A stretch of DNA of 64,000 bases from Vreelandella halophila (GTDB lineage Bacteria > Pseudomonadota > Gammaproteobacteria > Pseudomonadales > Oleiphilaceae). The translations under genes were made by a program, and so were the position numbers. Position 1 is the stretch's first letter, and every line of letters begins with the position of its first letter. This document shows positions 1 to 6,242 of the stretch, one piece after another. The notes under the pieces were generated by a model. That model was given only the letters and a program-made list of their open reading frames with translations. It did not search any database and was not told the DNA's origin. The stretch covers positions 1 to 64,000 of the forward strand of contig NZ_WMEX01000001.1 in assembly GCF_009856365.1 (NCBI RefSeq), given 5' to 3'.

Positions 1-4
1 ATCG

Positions 5-130
5 GCTAAACGGAACTGGACACCGGAACCGGCGGAAAATGATCGGACCAGCGATTGGGCTGGTGAAACGAACAAGCAGGAAGGCTGTGGAGTTTACCCG
101 GAAATGGGTTTTTCTACAGTCTCGTTAGGT
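5..130 (+). other. attC-like recombination site 0 (end of a cassette lying mostly outside the window)
   Basis: The right core CGTTAGGT ends at 130, eight bases before the ATG at 138. A possible left core, GCTAAAC, is at 5-11. Reading inward from both ends gives a matching pattern (CTAA, C, G, ACTG, A), so the ends are imperfect inverted repeats. A length of about 126 bp is near the upper end of the attC range. The left boundary is uncertain. Confidence 0.4.
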
Positions 131-137
131 CCTATTA

Positions 138-882
138 ATGAAAGTGTTATTACGCAGATCTTGGTTTCGGATTACGCTAGTTGCTATAGCGCTGATTGCT
201 GTGGCTGCAGCCTATCCACACTTTGATGAAGTCAGGCTCAGAGAAAATGTAACAGATGCCTTACGGTCAACAACTCTTTTGTTCGCCGTCTGCACAGCTC
301 TGTCGTTATCAATGTTGAATAACTACATTAAAGGTTTAAAGGATTCTGCTATCAGCCACATCTCCAACATTAGAGCAATGTTGGAAAGCTATTACGATAA
401 GTTCAATGAATCAGAAGACGAAAATTTGCAAGAGATTGTTAATGAATATATTCTTCCGTTACTTTCCTTCTCTACCCATGAATGGTTGGCACACGACTCA
501 CTGAATCCTGTGTTAAGTCGAATTGTCGACCCTCTAACTAGATTGGTTGAGACTAATCCAGAAATCGCCCCACGATATTTTCTGCGACTCGAAGACGAGA
601 TTAATGAGCTCGGTATTAATTACGTAAAGCGGGTCATCTCTGGCCTCCATGCAAAAAATCGTGGGGTCTTTTGTTCTCATAAGTGTAGGCATTGTTACCA
701 TATTCTTGGTGGCCTTACTGCCAAACAGCTTTAATTTCAATTTTGTTGCCGTTCTAGCCGCGACAGCTGTAATAATGTTTGCGGTCTTAGAGCTTCTGTT
801 GTTAGTGAGTTACCTTCGGCAGGAGGCACGAGAAGAACTCCCAGAGGAAGGAACTGATGAGATGGACGGCGAGAAGACCTAA
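138..882 (+). pseudogene. Cassette 1: four-helix membrane protein broken by a +1 frameshift
   Basis: The first frame (138 onward) encodes two hydrophobic helices near residues 11-28 and 43-60, then a soluble region to about residue 170. At a run of six A's (653-658) the sensible sequence moves to the +1 frame, which continues with two more helices (GSFVLISVGIVTIFLVALL and a second near 736-820) and an acidic tail ending at 882. Without one A the product would be about 247 residues with four membrane segments. After the A run the first frame gives only a Cys/His-rich nonsense tail to 734. This may be a mutation, a base-calling error or programmed slippage. I do not recognise the family. It sits between attC-like sites and its stop codon lies in the next core. 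Confidence 0.6.
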
Positions 883-960
883 TCAGGGCGTGCACGGTGA
901 CGCCCATTACATTGCGACTTCGAATCCATTCCATAGGCGCACGTGCTGCAAGCGTTAGAG
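877..960 (+). other. attC-like recombination site 1
   Basis: The left core ACCTAAT (877-883) holds the stop codon of cassette 1, and the right core GCGTTAGAG (952-960) lies eight bases before the ATG at 969. The inner arms GCGTGCACGGTGACGCC (888-904) and GGCGCACGTGCTGC (936-949) pair over most of their length with bulges, as expected of an attC single-strand hairpin. The size of 84 bp is typical. Confidence 0.6.
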
Positions 961-968
961 GGCAAGGT

Positions 969-1586
969 ATGTCTTGCGGTTCGGATGATTTTACGTTCAG
1001 AAAATTTCCAGCGAATAGTTGGGAAAAAGAAGTTAAACAATACATCTCCGGGTTGGACTCTTCAACGGACAGGATTTGGTACAGGAGCCCAACCCACAAA
1101 AAGCTTAATGAAGAACTAGTTACTCTCGGTTATTACGTCAAATATGATCGAGGTGAGGTCGATCATATTTGGTTCCAATTACTCAGGAGTGCTGAGAGCG
1201 CGGACGGTGAAATTGGCGAAGGGGAGGAGGTCACGGAAAGAGTTCAAATTGCTATAGCGCACTATCAAGCAGAAGAAGCAAAGCTAGATGATCGAATGGA
1301 GTCTGGCCAGGAACCGGTTGATAGTGGCTGGGCTTCAGAACGCTTGGTTATTTTGCGGGACCGCATTATTGATCGGCTGTCAAAGAAAGCTAATAAACAC
1401 TATTCGGGAGTTGGGACACTGTGTGTCGGCTCAAAAGGTTGGTTCGTGCGAAGGGCACTAGCAGAACACCCCTCTTTAATCGAGGATCTCAGAACTCATT
1501 GGAAAACGATAAACGACGGCACCTTCAGGAAAGTGGTGATCGTTGACACGGATTTAGTCGGTAGTGGGACGTACTGTGTCCTCTAA
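969..1586 (+). CDS. Cassette 2: protein of unknown function (205 aa)
   Basis: The frame stays open upstream to a GTG at 897, but that start would translate through the attC-like hairpin. The ATG at 969 follows GGCAAGG and begins just after the attC core, so I chose it. The product is soluble and mildly acidic, with no signal peptide or membrane helix. It has an acidic central stretch (about residues 70-90) and a C-terminal half ending VIVDTDLVGSGTYCVL. I recognise no domain. The TAA stop lies inside the next core, typical of cassette genes. Codon use and AT content differ from the chromosomal genes downstream, which fits lateral transfer. Confidence 0.65.
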   Translation: MSCGSDDFTFRKFPANSWEKEVKQYISGLDSSTDRIWYRSPTHKKLNEELVTLGYYVKYDRGEVDHIWFQLLRSAESADGEIGEGEEVTERVQIAIAHYQAEEAKLDDRMESGQEPVDSGWASERLVILRDRIIDRLSKKANKHYSGVGTLCVGSKGWFVRRALAEHPSLIEDLRTHWKTINDGTFRKVVIVDTDLVGSGTYCVL

Positions 1587-1660
1587 CAAGGTGGTCAACG
1601 GGACGCTGGACTTCCCCCACTTTGCGGCTCCAAAACCGCTGCAAAGCTTAACGTTGATGT
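1580..1660 (+). other. attC-like recombination site 2 (last in the array)
   Basis: It begins CTCTAACAAGGTGGTC (1581-1596), the common form of a left attC end, and contains the stop codon of cassette 2. It ends AACGTTGATGT (1650-1660). An inner hairpin GCGGCT...AACCGC is at 1624-1639. The right core departs from GTTRRRY at two positions, so the site may be decayed. The minus-strand gene beyond it stops exactly at its right edge. Confidence 0.5.
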
Positions 1661-2013
1661 CACAACATTCCGTGCTGCGCCTCCTCCAGGCGTGTCCGGA
1701 ACTTCAACGCAGAAACACTGCTGCAAGTAAATTTGTGCTTTTCGTCGCTTTTAACGAGCTCGCTACCAATTTTCCGGATCTGTTTGAGTGACCACTTGAT
1801 GCCGGGCCTGGCGCCAACAGGGGCCACCGGCTTGGGGACGTAGTCCATCCATTCCGAACAGTCCCTGGATTCGGCAACCATCTGGCCGACCACACGGACT
1901 ACGTCTTCGTTAATGGGTGAAATGCGCGCGGCCATACCCTCGTTGATGAAAGCACCGATAACTTTACGGACGTAGGTGCGATCTCTGTCCTTGATCTCGA
2001 CTTGCTCAGACAT
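1660..2013 (-). CDS. Hypothetical protein (117 aa)
   Basis: The start ATG at 2013 is preceded by AAGGAGG at good spacing, so the start is well supported. The protein is soluble, has no signal peptide and carries charged helices in its first half (for example KDRDRTYVRKVIGAFINEG). I recognise no family. The gene starts three bases after the stop of the lipoprotein gene upstream, so the two are probably co-transcribed. Its last 30 or so residues (from about LVKSDEKHK) run into the right edge of the last attC-like site. This C-terminus may have been replaced when the cassette array joined the chromosome. That is inference. Confidence 0.6.
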   Translation of the reverse strand: MSEQVEIKDRDRTYVRKVIGAFINEGMAARISPINEDVVRVVGQMVAESRDCSEWMDYVPKPVAPVGARPGIKWSLKQIRKIGSELVKSDEKHKFTCSSVSALKFRTRLEEAQHGML

Positions 2014-2016
2014 GGT

Positions 2017-2523
2017 TTACCTCCTTGTGATGGATTCAATAACGGTGTCGAAAGAGCGGTCCGTGGCTTCCACTATCATGAAGAAGCGCTCGCTCTTTTC
2101 GTCGGCAATGTAGGCCGTGTTCCTGGCCTCCGAGCGGAACAGGTAGCCATTTATGCCTTCCTGGATCTCAATGACCTCGTGCTCTTCCGCGTCTTCCAGC
2201 ATGCTTTTGCGTGCCGGGAGAAAGTCGGGGTTATCGGGTTCTTCTTCGCCATAGACGGCTTTGACGAACTCAGAGGGGGTAAGGTCCTGCGGAAAGGAGG
2301 ATTCCTGGTAGTCGATCACGGAGAGCGTGATTCTGGAATCATCCTTGAAGCGGACTGAGAGGCTGTCCTTGATAACGCCCAGCTGATTGATTTCGGCTTC
2401 CGGCAGGGTGATTGAGTGTTGCCAGATGCTGACCGGGATTCTGTTGGCGGTATCAGAGCACCCTTGCAGGGCAAGAAACAGAAGTACGGAAAGGCAGGTA
2501 ATGGAGAGCGTTTTCCATTTCAT
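2017..2523 (-). CDS. Hypothetical lipoprotein (168 aa)
   Basis: The N-terminus MKWKTLSITCLSVLLF followed by LALQGC is a type II signal peptide with the acylated Cys at residue 22, so the product should be a lipoprotein. The mature part has 146 residues, is acidic and lacks further membrane segments. No enzymatic motif is visible. It is the first gene of a two-gene minus-strand unit with the 117-aa hypothetical protein (3-bp gap). The function is unknown. Confidence 0.75.
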   Translation of the reverse strand: MKWKTLSITCLSVLLFLALQGCSDTANRIPVSIWQHSITLPEAEINQLGVIKDSLSVRFKDDSRITLSVIDYQESSFPQDLTPSEFVKAVYGEEEPDNPDFLPARKSMLEDAEEHEVIEIQEGINGYLFRSEARNTAYIADEKSERFFMIVEATDRSFDTVIESITRR

Positions 2524-2589
2524 GTGGGTTCATTCCTTTGAAGATCGCTGATGCAAAATCGTGTTGATTGGGGGAATGATACTTGGCCG

Positions 2590-2748
2590 GATTTTTGTGT
2601 CAATTTGAAGGGTATGGGTGCCGGTCTGATGGCCAACCTAGACGCCATCGGCCTCGATGCCAGCGCCATCGACAGAGTCCTCACCACTCACAAGCATTCC
2701 CGCCATGTCGGCCGGAGTCATGTAGATTTCAGAGGGCTGGTCTTGCTG
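2590..2748 (+). pseudogene. Decayed MBL-fold hydrolase fragment, copy 1
   Basis: In the frame open from 2551, the peptide LMANLDAIGLDASAIDRVL followed by TTHKHSRHVG matches the metal-binding segment of the intact hydrolase at 31396 (GLERIGVKPADIDTILIT, then HMHPDHVGG). It then jumps directly to SHVDFRGLV, which resembles the late GHHVDFPGVG motif of that protein, so about 130 residues are missing. The Asp and last His of the HxHxDH motif are changed, so this is a remnant. It lies between the lipoprotein gene and the 3' end of an outer-membrane protein gene. Confidence 0.65.
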
Positions 2749-2755
2749 CGATCGA

Positions 2756-3376
2756 CTAAAAACGCAACGTCAGCCCCGCGCTCGCTTCCACCTGAATAAA
2801 GCCACTGCTATCAAAGACGGCCGTACACCCGCCGGAGCAGAACACAGCGCCGCCACTGTCGAGGACTGTGTAGATGCCTCGCAGATCAAATCGCATCAGC
2901 AGGTTCTCTTGCAGAGGCAGTTTGTAGCCTCCGCCCAGGGAGATGGAAGCACGGTTATGGTCTCTGAGGCCATTCGGTTTGGGCTCCAGCCGGGTCAGAC
3001 CCGCCACGCCGGACACAAATGGGCCGGTCGTCCCGCCTTCGGGGAAATACAGGCCCCCGAGCTGCAACTGGTAGATCACCACATCCAGGGCAGTAGCCGG
3101 CGGGGTGAAAAGGGGCTCGGAGGAACGGACCCGGGTTTCCTGTCGGGCGACGTAGAGTTCCAGCTGTTTGCCCGGCTCCGCCAGATCCGCGTTCAGGGTC
3201 AGGCCCAGGCTGCGGGAGTCGTCGAAGGTCAGATCCTCCGTGGTGCTGGCGCCGGCAGTGCGGACTTCAAAATCCCCGCCCAGCCGGTATCCGACAAACG
3301 GGGTCAGCTCCACGCCGGCCTGTGCAGCCATGGGCAGCAGGCAGGCGGAAAGCACCAGGCTGTGGCGTCGACCCAT
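2756..3376 (-). CDS. Outer-membrane beta-barrel protein (206 aa)
   Basis: A Sec signal peptide (MGRRHSLVLSACLLPMAAQA) is followed by alternating strands rich in Gly and aromatics (PFVGYRLGGDFEV, LYVARQE, ISLGGGYKLPL). The protein ends in Phe (GLTLRF), the usual C-terminal signal for barrel assembly. Size and layout fit an eight-strand OmpW/opacity-type barrel. Two Cys (FCSGGC) near residue 180 could form a loop disulfide. No substrate can be inferred. The 28-bp gap to the gene upstream allows co-transcription. Confidence 0.75.
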   Translation of the reverse strand: MGRRHSLVLSACLLPMAAQAGVELTPFVGYRLGGDFEVRTAGASTTEDLTFDDSRSLGLTLNADLAEPGKQLELYVARQETRVRSSEPLFTPPATALDVVIYQLQLGGLYFPEGGTTGPFVSGVAGLTRLEPKPNGLRDHNRASISLGGGYKLPLQENLLMRFDLRGIYTVLDSGGAVFCSGGCTAVFDSSGFIQVEASAGLTLRF

Positions 3377-3404
3377 GGCGAGTCTCCTCTGGAATAGGGA
3401 ACCG

Positions 3405-4091
3405 TTATTCCCTGAGCTTCAGAACCAGTTGACCGTCCTCAACATGAACGCTGTCGATGCCCTCTGAAAAGGATCGCCAGAATCCCGGGTCGTCAGCGAA
3501 CTCGTTGACCAGATCAACGTTCTTAAGGTTGCCCAGCCACGCGTTGGGAAGGGGCACACCCATGACGCTGACGCCCTTGAGTCTGACGACGCGCTTGTCG
3601 TTGTTAACGGCCAGCTCCACACCGGCATGAACCCGCAGGGTCTGCCCGCCGAGCACGGGGAAACCCTCCTCAAGCGGCACCAGCAGCACGACACTGAGCA
3701 GGTCCTGGGACAGATCAACCGCCAGCTTCCGGGCCAGATCCGTGTTGTTCGCCAGCATCCCGTTGAGTTCACGCTCACTCAAGCGAACCTCCCTGCTGGC
3801 GCCCTCCTCGCTGTAGGGTTCGGGCTCCGCGGCAGGATTTGAGGGTTGCCGCGCATCAACGCCCAGGACCTGCAGCTTGCTCTGGAGTGTTCGCTGTTCG
3901 GAGGTGTTCAGTTCAACGGGCTCGAACGCTTCAACAAAGACATACTGGCTCAAGACCCAGTAACTGATCCCGGCGGTGACAACCATGGCGAGCAGTACAA
4001 TCCCCAGTACCTGCCAGCCACTGAAGCCCTTTTTGACAGCTTGGCTCTGTGCCTGCTGACCGGATTCGTCCATAACGGGCTCGTCTCTCAC
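3405..4091 (-). CDS. Membrane-anchored protein of unknown function (228 aa)
   Basis: A short cytoplasmic N-terminus is followed by one membrane helix (WQVLGIVLLAMVVTAGISYW, about residues 26-46), and the remainder should lie in the periplasm. The outer part has a Pro/Glu-rich linker (about 85-95) and a folded region containing RLSERELNGMLANNTDLARK and a VKLKGV-like strand pattern. I do not recognise the family. The start is a GTG at 4091; an ATG six codons later (4073) is an alternative. It is probably co-transcribed with the barrel protein downstream. Confidence 0.65.
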   Translation of the reverse strand: MRDEPVMDESGQQAQSQAVKKGFSGWQVLGIVLLAMVVTAGISYWVLSQYVFVEAFEPVELNTSEQRTLQSKLQVLGVDARQPSNPAAEPEPYSEEGASREVRLSERELNGMLANNTDLARKLAVDLSQDLLSVVLLVPLEEGFPVLGGQTLRVHAGVELAVNNDKRVVRLKGVSVMGVPLPNAWLGNLKNVDLVNEFADDPGFWRSFSEGIDSVHVEDGQLVLKLRE

Positions 4092-4138
4092 GGATGCCTC
4101 ACCTTACCCCTCTTCACGGTTCATCTTCTCGCAATCCT

Positions 4139-4269
4139 GCCCAGGCCGCTACCACCCGCCGGATCATGACCGGATCGGCCAAGTCCCGGGAACTGGTCGG
4201 CGAGCATCATTCGGATTTTCCGGGGATGGGGTTGGGTTTTGCCACATGTTTAACGGCCTACGCTTTAGC
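4139..4269 (+). pseudogene. Decayed MBL-fold hydrolase fragment, copy 2 (3' end)
   Basis: The peptide AQAATTRRIMTGSAKSRELV then GEHHSDFPGMG matches DQAAATRQRIM...GELVGGHHVDFPGVG near the end of the intact hydrolase at 31396. A deletion and a one-base shift follow, after which the DNA gttttgccacatgttt matches the 3' end of copy 3. It has no start or metal site, so it is non-functional. It ends 73 bp before a toxin-antitoxin start codon. Confidence 0.7.
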
Positions 4270-4341
4270 GCACCCAGGTCCTGAGTGCAGTATTCCCCTT
4301 ATCTTTTCGGTGCGGTATCGTTTGGGCTCAGGAGGTGTTTT

Positions 4342-4551
4342 ATGAACCCAAGTATCAGAGACTTGCCCGTAGACGAGCGTATCCAGCTCGTGGAAGACGT
4401 CTGGGACAGCATCGCTGAAGATCAGCAAAAGCTTGAGTTGACTCAGGCGCAGCGCGAAGAACTGGATCGAAGGCTGAATGCTTATGAGCAGGATGGCCAA
4501 TCAGGCAGTGATGCTGGAGCAGTTCTGGAAGGGATACGCCGGAGACTATGA
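4342..4551 (+). CDS. Addiction-module antitoxin (Unstab_antitox / TIGR02574 type, 69 aa)
   Basis: The protein has the acidic helical form of this family: MNPSIRDLPVDERIQLVEDV, then WDSIAEDQQKLELTQAQREE and LDRRLNAYEQDG. The family pairs with ParE/RelE-type toxins, neutralising them and usually repressing the operon. AGGAGG (4330-4335) lies just before the ATG at 4342; an upstream ATG at 4285 lacks such a site. The stop overlaps the start of the toxin gene (ATGA at 4548-4551), implying translational coupling. A decayed MBL fragment ends immediately upstream. Confidence 0.88.
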   Translation: MNPSIRDLPVDERIQLVEDVWDSIAEDQQKLELTQAQREELDRRLNAYEQDGQSGSDAGAVLEGIRRRL

Positions 4552-4844
4552 CTTACAACGTTCGGATTCGTCCGGACGCCGAGAGGGATATTGAAGACGC
4601 AGCCCAATGGTATGAGTTGCAGCGCCAGGGATTGGGGCATGAATTCATGGATTCGGTGGAGCAGACACTGAATCGCATCAGTGAGAACCCTTCCCTTTAC
4701 CCTGTTGTTCACAGAGACTCACGCCGAGCTCTGATCAGGAAATTTCCTTTTGGCGTTCATTATGTGGTTACCGGGGATTCGGTTGTGGTGATTGCGGTTA
4801 TGCACGTACGCCGTGATCCGCGCCGATGGAAAAGTAGAACCTGA
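4548..4844 (+). CDS. ParE/RelE-superfamily toxin (98 aa)
   Basis: The N-terminus YNVRIRPDAERDIEDAAQWY, the middle EFMDSVEQTLNRISENPSLY, and the end FPFGVHYVVTGDSVVVIAVM followed by HVRRDPRRW follow the Plasmid_stabil/ParE fold pattern, including the terminal HxxRDPxxW signature. Family members poison gyrase (ParE) or cleave mRNA on the ribosome (RelE); the sequence alone does not settle which. It overlaps the antitoxin gene by four bases, the usual antitoxin-first order. Length is normal and no inactivating change is visible. Confidence 0.88.
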   Translation: MTYNVRIRPDAERDIEDAAQWYELQRQGLGHEFMDSVEQTLNRISENPSLYPVVHRDSRRALIRKFPFGVHYVVTGDSVVVIAVMHVRRDPRRWKSRT

Positions 4845-4912
4845 ACTCAGGACCAATATGCTTCTCAAGCGCAGAAAAACAAACTAGAAGCTGCGTACAG
4901 TGGTGTTCGGCG

Positions 4913-5164
4913 ATGCTGGAAAAGTTCGTATCCGAGAAAACGGTGCTCCTTTGGATCATCTCCACTTTCAGCTTTACTCTCGTTCTCGCACTGCTGGGCG
5001 GTTTGATTATCCTCGGAATCGACGGCTGCTGGCCCATAGGCAGCAGCCACGCGGCGAGCAATTGTCTGTCAGGAATAGAGCCAGGTTTCCTATCTTTTAT
5101 GCCCTCCATACTCGGAGCAATAGCTGGCACCGTCTGGACGATCAGGGAGCGAAAGGTACCCTGA
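4913..5164 (+). CDS. Small membrane protein, unknown function (83 aa)
   Basis: Two hydrophobic segments are clear: TVLLWIISTFSFTLVLALLG then GLIILGI (residues about 9-36), and FLSFMPSILGAIAGTVWTI (about 59-78). A Cys-containing loop lies between them and a basic RERK tail follows. The ribosome-binding site is poor. I do not recognise the family. It lies between the ParE-type module and the third decayed MBL fragment and may be cargo of the same accessory patch. Confidence 0.45.
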   Translation: MLEKFVSEKTVLLWIISTFSFTLVLALLGGLIILGIDGCWPIGSSHAASNCLSGIEPGFLSFMPSILGAIAGTVWTIRERKVP

Positions 5165-5204
5165 AAAGGAGATTGTAAGCCTCTAAACAGTAGATCCTGA
5201 GAGC

Positions 5205-5341
5205 GTGCTACCGGGCCACTCGCCGGACCATTCCGGGAACTGATCGCCGGGCACCATCTGGATTTTCCGGGGATTGGTCATCTGGCCGAGGACAGTGGTG
5301 AATTTCGGTTTTTGCCGCATGTTTGGAGGCCTACGGTTTGA
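5205..5341 (+). pseudogene. Decayed MBL-fold hydrolase fragment, copy 3 (3' end)
   Basis: It opens VLPGHSPDHSG (matching PLPGHTPDHSG of the intact hydrolase). After a shift of frame it continues RELIAGHHLDFPGIG and EFRFLPHVWRPTV to a TGA at 5339-5341, matching the end of the intact protein (YRFLPHVWQPLV). About 50 residues are missing between the two blocks. The 40 bases around gattttccgggga differ from copy 2 at only about six positions. The AbiE inverted repeat begins 23 bp after the stop. Confidence 0.75.
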
Positions 5342-5363
5342 TCAGAACCAGTTAGGGTTGTAG

Positions 5364-5426
5364 CTGGTTTAAGATTTCTCTATTTTGTTAAGTATGGCTA
5401 TACGAAATAGAGAAAAACTAAACCAG
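5364..5426. promoter_or_regulatory. Long inverted repeat spanning the abiEi start (likely AbiEi operator)
   Basis: Two 23-bp arms, 5364-5386 (begins CTGGTTTAAG) and 5404-5426 (ends CTAAACCAG), are inverted copies with only a few mismatches. They are separated by 17 bp that contain the ATG at 5394. Weaker symmetry extends outward (GGGTT...AACCC). AbiEi antitoxins are known to autorepress by binding paired inverted repeats at the abiE promoter, so an operator role is likely. The placement over the start codon also allows an mRNA hairpin. Confidence 0.7.
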
Positions 5427-6242
5427 TTAACCCAATTACTTCCGGAAGGCCTCCTGGTGGATGCGGCGTGGCTGGAGCGGCATGGTTATTCCCGTGCGCT
5501 ACGTAGTCAGTACGTTACTGCTGGCTGGCTGGAGCAGCCGGTACGAGGTGTGTTTCGTCGGCCGCGAGGGGAGGTGAGTTGGGAGCAGGTTGTAATCTCC
5601 CTCCAGACCCTGCTGCAGTACCCGGTTTCAGTAGGTGGCCGCACTGCTCTGGAATTTCAGGGCTATGCCCATTATCTCCCGTTCCAGCAGCTGCAGGTCC
5701 ATCTTTACTCGGATGTGAAGTTGCCAGGCTGGGTGAACAAACTTCCGATTGAACCGGAGTTTGTGGTGCATAACCGTCAGCGGTTTCTGCCCGCCGTGGA
5801 ATTGCCATCCTGGGCAACTTCTTTGACAGACTCATCCGCTGGAAGCGGGACGCCGCTTCCGGGAGCTTTAAGGGTTAGCTCCTGGGGCCACTGGAGCTGG
5901 CCCTTGATCGTTTCCACGCCTGAGCGCGCCTACCTGGAGTTCCTGGATGAGTTACCGAACCGAGGGACCTTTCACATGGCGGATACGTTTATGGAAGGGC
6001 TGGGCAACCTTCGGCCCCGGTACTTGCAGTCGCTGTTGGAATCCACACGCAGCATTAAGGTGAAGCGGCTGTTCTTTTTCTTCGCTGACCGCGAACGTCA
6101 CGCGTGGCTTAAGCGTATCGACCGAAACCGGATTAATCTGGGATCCGGGAAGCGAATGCTGGTTAAGGGGGGAGTCCTGGACCAGGAATATCAGATTACC
6201 GTACCGACTGAATTTGCCAGGGAGGAAGGCAATGGCATTTAA
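5394..6242 (+). CDS. abiEi: AbiEi-type antitoxin / autoregulator (282 aa)
   Basis: The N-terminal segment LLPEGLLVDAAWLERHGYSR continuing to ALRSQYVTAGWLEQPVRGVF is the winged-helix DNA-binding domain of AbiEi_3-type antitoxins. The rest (GGRTALEFQGYAHYL; VSTPERAYLEFLDELP) matches the antitoxin domain. In type IV abiE systems this protein counteracts the AbiEii nucleotidyltransferase without binding it stably and represses its own operon. A TTG at 5385 is possible, but ATG 5394 fits the family. The start sits in the loop of a large inverted repeat. It overlaps abiEii by 11 bases. Confidence 0.88.
   Translation: MAIRNREKLNQLTQLLPEGLLVDAAWLERHGYSRALRSQYVTAGWLEQPVRGVFRRPRGEVSWEQVVISLQTLLQYPVSVGGRTALEFQGYAHYLPFQQLQVHLYSDVKLPGWVNKLPIEPEFVVHNRQRFLPAVELPSWATSLTDSSAGSGTPLPGALRVSSWGHWSWPLIVSTPERAYLEFLDELPNRGTFHMADTFMEGLGNLRPRYLQSLLESTRSIKVKRLFFFFADRERHAWLKRIDRNRINLGSGKRMLVKGGVLDQEYQITVPTEFAREEGNGI

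Larger units (their letters stand above)
1..1663 (+). mobile_element. Tail of an integron gene-cassette array (two cassettes, three attC-like sites)
   Basis: Two short same-strand coding units are each preceded by a GTTRRRY-like core a few bases before their ATG. Each is followed by a YTAA(C/T) core that contains its own stop codon, which is the layout of integron cassettes. Base composition is clearly more AT-rich than the rest of the window. No integrase, attI site or cassette promoter is present, so this is either the far end of an array running off the left edge or an integrase-less cluster. Beyond 1663 the genes switch strand. The individual sites are listed separately. Confidence 0.55.

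Noticed and set aside
897-968. GTG start extending cassette 2 by 24 residues
   Set aside because: The extension would translate through the attC-like hairpin; the ATG at 969 directly follows the core.
2551-2799. Plus-strand 82-residue frame treated as a small gene
   Set aside because: Its middle is a mutated, internally deleted MBL metal-site fragment and its end overlaps the barrel-protein gene; it is called a remnant instead.
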